Assembly (NCBI GenBank): GCA_050290785.1
Contig: JBNKIR010000044.1
Span: forward strand, 1-63,709
DNA from: JAAGZL01 sp050290785
Lineage (GTDB): Bacteria > Pseudomonadota > Gammaproteobacteria > Chromatiales > Chromatiaceae
Length of the DNA: 63,709 nucleotides
Direction of reading: 5' to 3'
Under the pieces are notes generated by a model that was given only the letters and a program-made list of their open reading frames with translations, was not told the origin of the DNA and ran no database searches. Made by a program: the position numbers and the translations under genes. Below are positions 8,299-17,299 of the stretch, piece by piece. Position 1 is the stretch's first letter; every line of letters begins with the position of its first letter.

Positions 8299-8814
8299 CT
8301 ACTTTTTGGGGGCTAACACCATGACCATCTGCCGGCCTTCCATCTGGGCTTGCTGTTCCACCTGACCATATTCGATCAGATCGGATTCTATCCTCTTCAG
8401 CATTTCCAGACCCAGCTCTCGATGGGCATGTTCACGACCGCGGAACCGCATGGTTACCTTGGTCTTGTCCCCGTCTGTCAGGAAACGTATCAGGTTGCGT
8501 AGTTTTACCTGATAATCCCCTTCACCCGTCCCTGGACGAAATTTCACTTCTTTCACATGAACCTGTTTTTGCTTCTTCTTCGCCGCCTGCTGCTGTTTCT
8601 TCTGTTCAAAGATGAACTTGCCAAAATCCATGATCCTGCATACTGGTGGCTCGGCATTCGGCTGAATCTCTACCAGATCCAACCCAGCTTCTTCTGCGGC
8701 TGCAATCGCCTCTTCTATTGATACGATTCCAACTTGTTCCCCTTCCAGGTCGATAAGTCTGACCTCGGGTACAGTAATCTCGTCATTCAGGCGATTCTTT
8801 CTTTTTACGGCGAT
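8299..8814 (-). CDS. infC: Translation initiation factor IF-3 (ATC start codon)
   Basis: IF-3 checks the start codon and keeps ribosomal subunits apart. The family N-terminus (AVKRKNRLNDEI) follows directly after an ATC codon at 8814, preceded by GGAGGA with 7-8 nt spacing. No ATG, GTG or TTG fits this position; the only in-frame ATG upstream adds 17 unrelated residues. infC is known to use rare AUU/AUC/AUA starts so that IF-3 represses its own translation. The protein is 171 residues with N-domain (about 1-75), lysine-rich linker (QKKQQQAAKKKQKQ) and C-domain ending MVMVLAPKK. Confidence 0.95.
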   Translation of the reverse strand: MAVKRKNRLNDEITVPEVRLIDLEGEQVGIVSIEEAIAAAEEAGLDLVEIQPNAEPPVCRIMDFGKFIFEQKKQQQAAKKKQKQVHVKEVKFRPGTGEGDYQVKLRNLIRFLTDGDKTKVTMRFRGREHAHRELGLEMLKRIESDLIEYGQVEQQAQMEGRQMVMVLAPKK

Positions 8815-8893
8815 AACAGTTTCCTCCGAAACAAGTAAAGCCTGCACCGCGTATCCGGCCAACACAAAATGGCCGCTGGCAGCACAAGCTCTA

Positions 8894-10804
8894 TCAATCT
8901 TTAATGACCGTTGCTTCCTTTTTCACCATCTCCAGGAGTTCCTCGACAGCCATGCTTCCGAGGTCTTCTCCAGAGCGGGTACGGACAGCTACGGTCCCGT
9001 TTTCCATCTCGCGGTCGCCTACCACCAACAGGTATGGCACCCGGCTCAATGTGTGCTCGCGAATTTTAAAGCCGATTTTTTCGTTTCTCAAGTCCATTTC
9101 GACCCTAAAGCCATGTTTTTTCATGGTTTGAGTAACTTTTTCCACATATTCGGCCTGTCGATCGGTGATATTCATCACCATAACTTGTAACGGAGACAAC
9201 CAGAACGGCAACGCACCTGCATAGTGTTCGATCAGAATTCCGATAAAACGCTCTATGGAACCGAGGATGGCTCGGTGCAACATCACCGGTGTCTGCTTGC
9301 TGTTATCCTCCGCGACATAGTGGGCGCCAAGGCGTCCCGGCATGGAGAAGTCCAACTGGATGGTACCCAGCTGCCACACCCGGTTCAGGCAGTCCCGCAG
9401 TGAGTATTCGATCTTTGGGCCATAGAAGGCACCCTCTCCCGGTTGCAGTTCCCACTCCAGACCTTGTTCATTCAGTGCGTCCTCCAGGGCCTTCTCCGCC
9501 TTGTCCCAGGTCTCATCGGAACCGACGCGCTTCTCAGGACGGGTTGAGAGCTTGATCAGCACATCGTCAAAACCAAAATCCTTATACACCTCGAACAGCA
9601 GATCATTGAAGGCTATGACCTCGGAGAGTATCTGATCCTCGGTACAGAATATGTGGGCGTCATCCTGCACAAAGTTGCGTACCCGCATCAAACCATGCAG
9701 GGTGCCGGACGGCTCATTGCGATGGCAGGAGCCAAACTCGGCCAGACGCAGGGGCAGATCCCGGTAGCTCTTCAGGCCATGGTTATAGATCTGGATGTGT
9801 CCCGGACAGTTCATCGGCTTGATGGCGTACTCCCGGTTCTCTGACTGGGTGGCGAAGATCATGTCACCGAACTTGTCCCAGTGACCGGACCTCTCCCACA
9901 GGGAGCGATCCAGCACCTGCGGGGTATGCACTTCCTGGTACCCATGCATGCGCAGCTTGGCCCGGATATACTCCTGGATGACGATATAGATCTGCCACCC
10001 CTTATCGTGCCAGAACACCATGCCAGGTGCCTCTTCCTGGGTATGGAACAGATCCTGGGACTTGCCGATCTTGCGGTGGTCACGCTTCTCGGCCTCCTCC
10101 AACCTGTGCAGATATGCCTTCAGCTCTTTCTTGTCCTTCCAGGCGGTACCGTAGATACGTTGCAGCATCTCGTTATCGGAGTTGCCGCGCCAATAGGCGC
10201 CGGCCACCTTCATCAGCTTGAATGCCTGCAACCGACCGGTACTGGGGACATGGGGTCCGCGGCAGAGATCGGTAAACTCTCCCTGTTTATACAGTGATAG
10301 GGTCTGATCTGCAGGGATATCCTCTATGATCTCGGCCTTGTACTCTTCTCCCATAGCGCGGAAGAATGATACCGCCTCATCCCGACTTTTAACCGTGCGT
10401 TCAAGCGGAATATCGGCCTTGGCCAGTTTTTTCATCTGCTCCTCTATGGCCGCCAGATCCTCCATGGTGAAGGGGCGCTCGAATGAGAAGTCATAGTAGA
10501 AACCGTCTTCGATGGTGGGCCCGATGGTCACCTGGGCGTTCGGGAACAGCTCTTTTACCGCCTGCGCCAACAGGTGGGCGGTGGAGTGGCGAATGATATC
10601 CAGGCCATCTTCATCCCGGTCGGTGATGATGGCAAGATCTGCATCTGCATCGATGACGTATGAGGTATCCACCAGACCGCCATTTACACGCCCGGCCAGG
10701 GCGGCCTTGGCCAGGCCAGCACCTATAGATGCGGCCACATCATATACAGAGACCGGGGCATCGAAACTACGCTGGGAACCATCAGGGAGGGTAATTACGG
10801 GCAT
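8894..10804 (-). CDS. thrS: Threonyl-tRNA synthetase
   Basis: This class II synthetase charges tRNA-Thr. Visible domains in order: TGS (about 1-63), the HxxxH editing domain (HSTAHLLAQAV near residue 73, with later SCxxx-type metal site residues), the catalytic core with motif 2 (FGSCHRNEPSGTLHGLMRVR) containing zinc-ligand cysteine, and the C-terminal anticodon domain from about 530. I chose ATG 10804 (MPVITLPDGSQ), which has GAGGA upstream and matches family starts; this gives 636 residues against 642 in E. coli. It leads the thrS-infC-rpmI-rplT cluster. Confidence 0.97.
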   Translation of the reverse strand: MPVITLPDGSQRSFDAPVSVYDVAASIGAGLAKAALAGRVNGGLVDTSYVIDADADLAIITDRDEDGLDIIRHSTAHLLAQAVKELFPNAQVTIGPTIEDGFYYDFSFERPFTMEDLAAIEEQMKKLAKADIPLERTVKSRDEAVSFFRAMGEEYKAEIIEDIPADQTLSLYKQGEFTDLCRGPHVPSTGRLQAFKLMKVAGAYWRGNSDNEMLQRIYGTAWKDKKELKAYLHRLEEAEKRDHRKIGKSQDLFHTQEEAPGMVFWHDKGWQIYIVIQEYIRAKLRMHGYQEVHTPQVLDRSLWERSGHWDKFGDMIFATQSENREYAIKPMNCPGHIQIYNHGLKSYRDLPLRLAEFGSCHRNEPSGTLHGLMRVRNFVQDDAHIFCTEDQILSEVIAFNDLLFEVYKDFGFDDVLIKLSTRPEKRVGSDETWDKAEKALEDALNEQGLEWELQPGEGAFYGPKIEYSLRDCLNRVWQLGTIQLDFSMPGRLGAHYVAEDNSKQTPVMLHRAILGSIERFIGILIEHYAGALPFWLSPLQVMVMNITDRQAEYVEKVTQTMKKHGFRVEMDLRNEKIGFKIREHTLSRVPYLLVVGDREMENGTVAVRTRSGEDLGSMAVEELLEMVKKEATVIKD

Positions 10805-10846
10805 TTCTACATCCTCATCAGTGGTGACCCCTACCAAAGGCCACTT

Positions 10847-10873
10847 GAAAAAAACCGGATCAGTGGATCCGGT
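10847..10873 (-). terminator. Intrinsic terminator of tRNA-Val
   Basis: On the minus strand ACCGGATC, a CACT loop and GATCCGGT are followed by seven U. It lies 7 bp downstream of the tRNA-Val 3' end and before thrS, so tRNA-Val is its own transcript and thrS needs a promoter after or within this segment. Confidence 0.85.
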
Positions 10874-10880
10874 GCGAAAC

Positions 10881-10957
<77 letters not shown>

Positions 10958-11061
10958 ATATCGTTACTAAATAGCGAAGACCGCGAATGATACCGGGTTA
11001 TCCATATCTAAATCAAGATCAATCCGGTCCAAAGAAAAATCTAGATTATTTGTCTTGGGTC

Positions 11062-11090
11062 ATTACAGTTTTGTTACAGAGTTGTTAAAG
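11062..11090 (-). promoter_or_regulatory. Candidate Pho box (three PhoB half-sites)
   Basis: On the minus strand the heptamers CTTTAAC, CTGTAAC and CTGTAAT recur at exactly 11-bp intervals (11090, 11079 and 11068 as 5' ends) with 4-bp AT-rich spacers. This is the PhoB-site layout (7-bp repeats, 11-bp phase, CTGTCAT-like). It lies about 75-105 bp upstream of the phosphate transporter start. The repeats face away from that gene, which is less usual. Confidence 0.6.
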
Positions 11091-11166
11091 TGCATGCCGC
11101 AGGTGTATTACTACTCCTCCATAACAACACAAATTAAATAAGCCTGATAATTAAGCAGTTATTTAT

Positions 11167-12735
11167 ATGGAACTCAAGAACATCGCAAAACTTGAAAAGG
11201 CCACGGATAAGGGCCGCAAGGAGCTATTCCGCATAGGGATGGCCCTCTTGTTTATGGTTGGGATCATGTTATTCATAAGTATGCGCGGCCTGAGTGGCCC
11301 CGGCCATATCGTTTTGATGATTGCCGCGATCATCGGCGGTTACATGGCCATGAACATCGGCGCCAATGATGTGGCCAATAACGTAGGCCCGGCCGTAGGT
11401 TCCAAGGCACTCACCCTTACCGGGGCAATTATCATCGCCGCCATATTCGAGGCGTCCGGCGCCTTGATCGCCGGCGGTGACGTGGTTACAACCATCAAAA
11501 AGGGGATCATCGATCCGTCCCTGATCGCAAATGCAGACACCTTCATATGGCTGATGCTGGCCGCCCTGTTGGCCGGAGCCATCTGGTTAAACGTGGCAAC
11601 GGCCCTGGGCGCCCCTGTCTCCACCACTCACTCCATAGTGGGAGGCGTCCTGGGAGCAGGGATCGCCGCAGGAGGACTTGGGATAGCCAACTGGAGCAAG
11701 ATGGGGGCCATAAGCGCAAGCTGGATTATTTCACCGGTGATGGGTGGACTTATCGCAGCCGGATTTCTATACCTGATAAAACGAACCATTACCTATCAGT
11801 CCGATATGATCTCCGCGGCCAAACGTATGGTGCCGGTATTCGTGGCAATCATGTCCTGGGCTTTCATAACCTATCTGTTACTGAAGGGATTCAAACACAT
11901 ATGGAAAGTGGACTTCACCACAGCATCTGTGCTGGGCCTGGCCTTGTCTACCATAGTTTATGCCGTAGTAAGACCGCTCCTGGTGAGGGTCGCCAACAAA
12001 CTTTCCAATGATAAACAGAGCGTAAACCACCTATTCACCATACCCCTGATCTTTGCCGCCGCCCTGCTCAGCTTCGCCCATGGGGCGAATGATGTAGCTA
12101 ATGCAGTCGGCCCTCTGGCTGCAATCAACGATGCCATTATCAACGGCGGAATCAAAAGCAAGGCCAGTATCCCTACCTGGGTAATGATGGTGGGAGCAAT
12201 AGGTATAGCGCTAGGACTGGCCCTGTATGGCCCCAAACTGATCCGCACCGTGGGTTCTGAGATCACAGAACTGGACAAGATGCGCGCCTACTGCATCGCC
12301 ATGGCCGCCTCCATTACCGTGATCATAGCCACCCAACTCGGACTACCGGTAAGCTCTACCCACATAGCGGTTGGCGGGGTATTCGGGGTCGGTTTTCTCA
12401 GGGAGTTCCTCAAGGCCAGCTATGCCAAGATGATTGATGAGATCAAACACCATCACAGAGATGACCATCCAGAGGTGGTAGAGGCGTTCCTGGTGGACTT
12501 CAAGAAGGCGTCCCTGAATGAAAAGAGCATCATGCTCGAGCAACTTAAGCAGAGAAAAACTGACGCCCATCTAACGAAGAAAGAACGGAAAAGCCTGGTC
12601 AATGTTTATAAGCACGAGCTGGTCAAACGTTCTGCACTTCTGAAGATTGCCGCGGCCTGGCTGGTCACCGTGCCTGTTTCAGGCATATTGGCTGCCCTGC
12701 TCTACTTCACCATAAAGGGCATCATGCTACCGTAG
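11167..12735 (+). CDS. Inorganic phosphate transporter, PiT family
   Basis: A 522-residue inner-membrane carrier that takes up (metal-)phosphate with protons or sodium. The two PiT signatures are visible: IGANDVANNVGPAVGSKA near residue 62 and HGANDVANAVGPLAA near residue 305, reflecting the inverted repeat of the family. About ten membrane segments are split by a hydrophilic stretch near 420-490 rich in K, E and H. It is a single gene behind a candidate Pho box, so it may be phosphate-regulated. Substrate coupling cannot be read from sequence. Confidence 0.92.
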   Translation: MELKNIAKLEKATDKGRKELFRIGMALLFMVGIMLFISMRGLSGPGHIVLMIAAIIGGYMAMNIGANDVANNVGPAVGSKALTLTGAIIIAAIFEASGALIAGGDVVTTIKKGIIDPSLIANADTFIWLMLAALLAGAIWLNVATALGAPVSTTHSIVGGVLGAGIAAGGLGIANWSKMGAISASWIISPVMGGLIAAGFLYLIKRTITYQSDMISAAKRMVPVFVAIMSWAFITYLLLKGFKHIWKVDFTTASVLGLALSTIVYAVVRPLLVRVANKLSNDKQSVNHLFTIPLIFAAALLSFAHGANDVANAVGPLAAINDAIINGGIKSKASIPTWVMMVGAIGIALGLALYGPKLIRTVGSEITELDKMRAYCIAMAASITVIIATQLGLPVSSTHIAVGGVFGVGFLREFLKASYAKMIDEIKHHHRDDHPEVVEAFLVDFKKASLNEKSIMLEQLKQRKTDAHLTKKERKSLVNVYKHELVKRSALLKIAAAWLVTVPVSGILAALLYFTIKGIMLP

Positions 12736-12756
12736 TCTGTCTGACTCAGGAAAAAC

Positions 12757-13263
12757 CTACCTGTTTTTTTGTCTGGCAACAGGTACCACCAGCGTAGGCC
12801 GATCAGTAATGTGTATAAGACGCCTGACATCTGATCCAATAAAACCGCGATCCACCCCGGAACTGGTATGGGAACCAACCACGATAAGATCAACGTCGAG
12901 CTCTTCCGCCTGCCCCTGAATCTGCTCTGCAGTATTACCGCTTACCACCACAATGTCGGACACCAGTTTGTCCTTATCAGGATCATCAGACATCTCTTCT
13001 TCGTAAAATGTCTCCAGACGCTGTTTCATCTCGGCAAGGACCCTTCTTAGGCCGTTTCCAACCCTCAGATTCAAATCAGTATCTTCGGGAAGATAGGCCT
13101 CAAGGGCCCATTTTGCGGCCGAGCTTAGAGGCTCAACTACATGCAGCATCACAATTCTGCCATCATACTGCTTGGCCAGATTGATGGCATGGCGAAAAAC
13201 CGGCCGCATGTTTTTACCCAGGTCGGTCGCATACAGGATCTTTTTATAGCTTGGCATACCCAT
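12757..13263 (-). CDS. Universal stress protein, UspA family
   Basis: The 168-residue protein has the UspA fold: YKKILYATDLGKNMRPVF at the start and VDLIVVGSHTSSGVDRGFIG near the end. The nucleotide loop G-x2-G-x9-G(S/T) is only partly kept (T replaces the second glycine), so ATP binding is uncertain. It lies 39 bp downstream of the TRAP large permease on the same strand. TRAP operons with a UspA partner are known (TeaABC-TeaD in Halomonas, where the UspA protein modulates transport), which suggests a regulatory link here. It converges with the phosphate transporter. Confidence 0.88.
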   Translation of the reverse strand: MGMPSYKKILYATDLGKNMRPVFRHAINLAKQYDGRIVMLHVVEPLSSAAKWALEAYLPEDTDLNLRVGNGLRRVLAEMKQRLETFYEEEMSDDPDKDKLVSDIVVVSGNTAEQIQGQAEELDVDLIVVGSHTSSGVDRGFIGSDVRRLIHITDRPTLVVPVARQKNR

Positions 13264-13302
13264 TTTCGCACCTATATAAAATTGATAATGATTTATCCGA
13301 TA

Positions 13303-14703
13303 TCAGTTATAGCCTTTCAGGTGATCTATGTACTCAGGCAGGAATAGTGATATCTGAGGTATATAGGTGATCAACATCAGGAAGACCAACAACAGCGCCA
13401 GCCATGGCAGTGCCGCCTTGATTACCCAACCGATACTGTTTCCGGTAATACCTGCCGTTACAAACAGATTCAGTCCCACAGGCGGAGTCAGCATGCCGAT
13501 CTCCATATTTACCACCATGATTATGCCGAGATGGATAGGATCTATTCCCAGTTGCAGAGCGATGGGAAACAGGATCGGCGCCATGATCAGCAGAATGGCA
13601 GATGGTTCCATAAAGTTACCGGCAGCCAGCAATAGCAGGTTGACCACGATCAGGAACATCCATGGTTCCAGACCCATATCAACGATGTGACTGGCAATGC
13701 TGTGTGGGATACGCTCTGTGGTAAGCACATGGGCAAACAGCATGGCGTTGGCTATTATGAACAGAAGCATGATGCTGACCTTGGCGGCATCAAGGACGGT
13801 CTTATTCAACTCCTTATTGGCAAAACACTTGGGGAAGGCCAAGGCGATCTGCAAAGTGTTACGCACAATCATCCTGCCAACTGACTCACCCTCATAGCGC
13901 CAGGGAACACCTTTCATCGGCCCCATATCACGATAACCGAAAACCGAAACCAGAAATGCATAAACCGCAGATACGGCGGCTGCCTCGGTCGGGCTGGCGA
14001 TCCCGCCGTAGATGGAACCAAGCACGATTACGATCAGCATCAGACCGCCGGATGCACTAAATCCGGATGCGAAGAGCTCCTTGAAACCTGGCCACTGTTG
14101 GGCAGGCAACCCCTTAATCCTGGCAGCTATGTAGATGGCCAGCATCAACATCAGCCCCATCATGAGTCCTGGTATAAAACCGGCCATAAACATGCGCGCA
14201 GCAGACTCTTCAGTAGCGGCGGCGTAGACCAGCATTACGATAGAGGGAGGGATCAGGATACCCAGCGTGCCGGCATTGGCGATCACGCCAGCGGCAAAAC
14301 TCTCAGGATAGCCGGATCTGACCATACCTGCGATCACGATGGTACCAATGGCGGCCACAGTGGCCGGTGAAGAGCCGGAAACGGCGGCAAACAACATACA
14401 TGCCATAACGGAAGCCATGGCCAGACCGCCTCTAATATGTCCGACGCAATCAACGGCGAAACGGATCAGCCTCTTGGCCACACCCCCGGTGGAGAGGAAA
14501 GAGGACGACAGGATGAAAAACGGGATTGCCAGCAGTGTGTAGTGTTCGGATAGGGCCTCAAACAGCTTAAGTGCGACAGAAGAGAGAGAGTCATTGGAAA
14601 AGAACAGAATGGTAGTGATACTGGACAGCCCCAGAGCCAGCGCAATAGGCATCCCCAGCAGCATACATCCAAACAAGATTATGAACAGTACGGCGGTTGT
14701 CAT
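13303..14703 (-). CDS. dctM: TRAP transporter large permease (DctM type)
   Basis: This is the 12-TM translocation subunit of a tripartite ATP-independent periplasmic transporter. It starts with LFIILFGCMLLGMPIALALG and has the typical AVSGSSPATVAAIGTI and MEIGMLTPPVGLNLFV motifs. At 466 residues it is about 40 longer than usual; the excess is a soluble stretch around residues 257-310 (near GYRDMGPMKGVPW). It overlaps dctQ by 4 bp (ATGA), indicating coupled translation. The substrate is likely an organic acid but is not determined. Confidence 0.93.
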   Translation of the reverse strand: MTTAVLFIILFGCMLLGMPIALALGLSSITTILFFSNDSLSSVALKLFEALSEHYTLLAIPFFILSSSFLSTGGVAKRLIRFAVDCVGHIRGGLAMASVMACMLFAAVSGSSPATVAAIGTIVIAGMVRSGYPESFAAGVIANAGTLGILIPPSIVMLVYAAATEESAARMFMAGFIPGLMMGLMLMLAIYIAARIKGLPAQQWPGFKELFASGFSASGGLMLIVIVLGSIYGGIASPTEAAAVSAVYAFLVSVFGYRDMGPMKGVPWRYEGESVGRMIVRNTLQIALAFPKCFANKELNKTVLDAAKVSIMLLFIIANAMLFAHVLTTERIPHSIASHIVDMGLEPWMFLIVVNLLLLAAGNFMEPSAILLIMAPILFPIALQLGIDPIHLGIIMVVNMEIGMLTPPVGLNLFVTAGITGNSIGWVIKAALPWLALLLVFLMLITYIPQISLFLPEYIDHLKGYN

Positions 14704-15278
14704 TGCTTGGGCTCCCCATTATTTTCTGATGATTCTTGTTGTTCTGACGACTCAGAGAGCTCTTCTGCCAGACTCATGCTCTCTTTGGCCTCGTTGGCAT
14801 GACGGAATCCATCCTCTTTGCCCGTAACGATGGCCCAGAGCAGTTGCAGCAGGCGATAGGCAAGCAGTGACAAACCGATTAACAGGATACTGTGGGCGAT
14901 CCAGGCCTGGATAGGCAGGTCTTCCAGTTCTATGCCTATCATCTTCATCTTTTTCAGATAGATCCAGGAACCATAAAGAAACAGACCGCAATATAGGAGG
15001 CTGCCGATTACCGCAATCCCTGATGCCAGGCGGTGCAACAGCGGCGGCAAAAGTTTCACAAAGGCATCCACTCCTATGTGCGCCCCAACCTTCAGTCCGT
15101 ATGATGCGCCGAAAAGCACGAACCATGCTGAGATATGTAGTGTTAACTCCTGTCCCCATAGAAATCCGCTACCAAAACCGAAGCGTAGAACTACTTCGAT
15201 AAATACCAACAGGGTCATGGCAACGAGGAGAAGAGAGAGTAACGTTTCTTCCGCTTTATTTAAGGTACGCACAAGCAT
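14700..15278 (-). CDS. dctQ: TRAP transporter small permease (DctQ type)
   Basis: A 192-residue four-helix membrane protein that scaffolds the TRAP large subunit. It has FIEVVLRFGFGSGFLWGQEL, the usual DctQ core (RY/F-x-F-WGEEL), at residues about 26-45. The last 35 residues are unusually acidic and glutamine/serine-rich (MSLAEELSESSEQQESSEN), a cytosolic tail. It sits between dctP and dctM. Confidence 0.9.
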   Translation of the reverse strand: MLVRTLNKAEETLLSLLLVAMTLLVFIEVVLRFGFGSGFLWGQELTLHISAWFVLFGASYGLKVGAHIGVDAFVKLLPPLLHRLASGIAVIGSLLYCGLFLYGSWIYLKKMKMIGIELEDLPIQAWIAHSILLIGLSLLAYRLLQLLWAIVTGKEDGFRHANEAKESMSLAEELSESSEQQESSENNGEPKQ

Positions 15279-15310
15279 CTGCAGAATCCTGGCTTTAGTG
15301 AATAGTATAA

Positions 15311-15343
15311 ACAGTGGTGGGCTATCCCTAGCCCAGCCACTGT
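15311..15343 (-). promoter_or_regulatory. Stem-loop between dctP and dctQ
   Basis: ACAGTGGCTGGGCTA and TAGCCCACCACTGT pair around a 4-nt loop with one bulge. There is no long U-run after it on the minus strand. Such stems often protect the upstream binding-protein mRNA or partly terminate, giving more DctP than permease. Confidence 0.6.
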
Positions 15344-15357
15344 ATCGAAGTTAATTA

Positions 15358-16350
15358 TTATTTCTGGTTGGAATTATATGCGGCATCGATCATATCCTTA
15401 CCGATCTCGCCTTCAAACTTTTTCCAAACAGGCTTCATGGCCTCTACCCACTGGGCACGCTGCTCTTTCGTCAGCTCGATGACCTCGGAACGCTTGGAAT
15501 CGATAATCCTCTGCTTGTCGGCAACAGCCTTTTTCAAGGCTACATCATTACCCATGGCGATCGCCTCGTCCATGGCCTTTTTGAGCTCGGTCTTGATATC
15601 TTCAGGCAGGCTGGACCAGAACTCTTTTGAGGTTACGAGCATGTAATCGAGCACACCGTGTTGTGATTCGGTGATATAGGGCTGCACCTCATAGAACTTC
15701 TTGGAGTAGATGTTGGACCAGGTGTTCTCCTGTCCGTCGATGGCCTTGGTCTGCAACAGGGTAAACACCTCAGAGAATGGTTTCTTCAGCGGAACGGCAT
15801 CTACCACCTCAAACTGGGCGGCCAACACATCTGAGGTCATGATGCGGAACTTCATGTCTTTTATATCGGCCGGAACACGGATCGGCGAAGATGAGGAAAG
15901 CTGCTTCATGCCGTTGTGCAGATAACCCAGACCAACCAGACCCTTTGGTTCAACGGAAGCAAGCAGCTTCTGGCCAGCGTCACTTTGCTGAAAACGATCC
16001 ACCGCCTCAATATCATCGAACAAGAACGGCAGATCATATAGCTGCAGGGCCTTGGTATAGCGATCGAATTTAGACAGCGCAGGCGCAGCTATCTGTACAT
16101 CACCCAGCAACATGGCCTCAAGGACCTTGTTGTCACCGAAAAGCTGGGAATTGGGGAATACCTCAACCTTAACCTTACCGGCAAGACGCTGCTCCACCAG
16201 TTCCTTGAATTTATTGGCCATCTGACCTTTAGGGGTATTCTCCGCTACCACATGGGAAAACTTGATCACGATGGGATCGGCGGCGAATAGTGGTGCGGCC
16301 ATGACCATGGCCGTCAGGGCGGTTATCGCTGTAAGTAGACGTAAGCGCAT
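15358..16350 (-). CDS. dctP: TRAP transporter substrate-binding protein (DctP family)
   Basis: The periplasmic receptor of the TRAP system. I chose ATG 16350, which has GGAGG at 7 nt and directly opens a signal peptide (MRLRLLTAITALTAMVMAAP, then AD after LFA); a longer reading adds 13 poor residues. The mature protein starts near DPIVIKFSHVVAENTPKG, typical of C4-dicarboxylate receptors, and has the conserved arginine region near FRIMTSDVLAAQFE that contacts carboxylates. Length 330 is standard. A carboxylate substrate is likely. Confidence 0.93.
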   Translation of the reverse strand: MRLRLLTAITALTAMVMAAPLFAADPIVIKFSHVVAENTPKGQMANKFKELVEQRLAGKVKVEVFPNSQLFGDNKVLEAMLLGDVQIAAPALSKFDRYTKALQLYDLPFLFDDIEAVDRFQQSDAGQKLLASVEPKGLVGLGYLHNGMKQLSSSSPIRVPADIKDMKFRIMTSDVLAAQFEVVDAVPLKKPFSEVFTLLQTKAIDGQENTWSNIYSKKFYEVQPYITESQHGVLDYMLVTSKEFWSSLPEDIKTELKKAMDEAIAMGNDVALKKAVADKQRIIDSKRSEVIELTKEQRAQWVEAMKPVWKKFEGEIGKDMIDAAYNSNQK

Positions 16351-16714
16351 ATTTATCCTCCAAATATTTATGTTGAATGTGTTTTGCACATCCGGGCCCT
16401 GGGCCAGGATTAAGCTAGTTATAGCAAATAGAAGACCAACTTTTTCAAACCGGATGGATCAAGCTTAACTCACTGTTATCCATAACAATGTATTTTAGGC
16501 ATACAAGCAGTCTAGTATAAAAATGTGTGGAAATCCGCCAATTAACGCCTTAACCAGTCACTCGTAAGGGTGGAAATCCGCCGGAATTGCGCATATTACA
16601 TTGTCTGGTTTGCTAGACATCGCCAATTTTGAGTCTAGAGTTAGATCTGTTGCCATGCCCATTTTGGCAACTGTTCACCATTAGTATGGATATCAACGAC
16701 AGGAGTGTCTCATT
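16351..16714. other. Intergenic region with a divergent-promoter layout
   Basis: This 364-bp stretch separates the leftward TRAP operon from a rightward secreted-protein gene, so it must hold both promoters. The only clear structure is a 13-bp direct repeat (next entry). I see no RNA gene and no coding frame worth calling. Confidence 0.5.
16527..16582. repeat. 13-bp direct repeat, possible operator pair
   Basis: GTGGAAATCCGCC occurs at 16527-16539 and again at 16570-16582, each followed closely by an AATT-containing stretch. Spacing is 43 bp, about four helical turns. It lies 130-190 bp upstream of the gene at 16715. Confidence 0.45.
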
Positions 16715-17179
16715 ATGGATAGAGTAGTAAAGGGTATTTCCGCATCACTTGTTTTCCTTCTTTCAAGCAGCATCGCAACCACCGCAGCATCAGAAGAATC
16801 CGCACAGGCAAAAAAAGGAGTAGATGCCTTCAGGGCATGCTATGAAACCGTTCTGGATAAAGGGGTCGTTGGTGCCCCCACACTGAATATCAAAGTAGTT
16901 GTCAGTGAAGACCCCAAAATGGCCGAGGGTACCGGAAGCATAAAATGGGCCTCCCCTGGTCCAGCCTTCAAGGACTTCGAATCACCAATCAAAGGTCCCT
17001 GGTATTTCATGTGCACTATGAGTTCGTGCAAGATCCGCTTTGACTTCTCCAGTGCACCAGGGGCAAAGGGCATCAAAGGGATGCTGGTCTCCGATAACTG
17101 GGGATCTCCGGGAGTTTTCGAGTATGAATTTGCCGGGGGTTCCGGTGTAGTGAAGCAGAAGGCTGCGGTTTGTAATTAA
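16715..17179 (+). CDS. Small secreted hypothetical protein, 154 aa
   Basis: The first 26 residues form a signal peptide (ISASLVFLLSSSIATTAAS) with cleavage likely after AAS or TAA. The mature part has four cysteines (RACYETV, WYFMCTMSSC, AAVCN), which could form two disulfides, and several glycine-rich turns suggesting a beta fold. I do not recognise the family. An AGGAG site precedes the ATG. It is monocistronic and divergent from the TRAP operon. Confidence 0.7.
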   Translation: MDRVVKGISASLVFLLSSSIATTAASEESAQAKKGVDAFRACYETVLDKGVVGAPTLNIKVVVSEDPKMAEGTGSIKWASPGPAFKDFESPIKGPWYFMCTMSSCKIRFDFSSAPGAKGIKGMLVSDNWGSPGVFEYEFAGGSGVVKQKAAVCN

Positions 17180-17299
17180 CGGTCCGTTACCATGGAGCAA
17201 GGCAGACTTCACGATATGTGTGCTGTGGGGTCTGTCTTGTTTTAGTATCAAATATCGACAAGTGTATTCTTCTGATTCTATTTATACATTTAACGTAAA

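Noticed and set aside
16571..16592. A sigma-54-like promoter (TGG ... TTGC)
   Set aside because: The GG to GC spacing is 15 nt, not 10.
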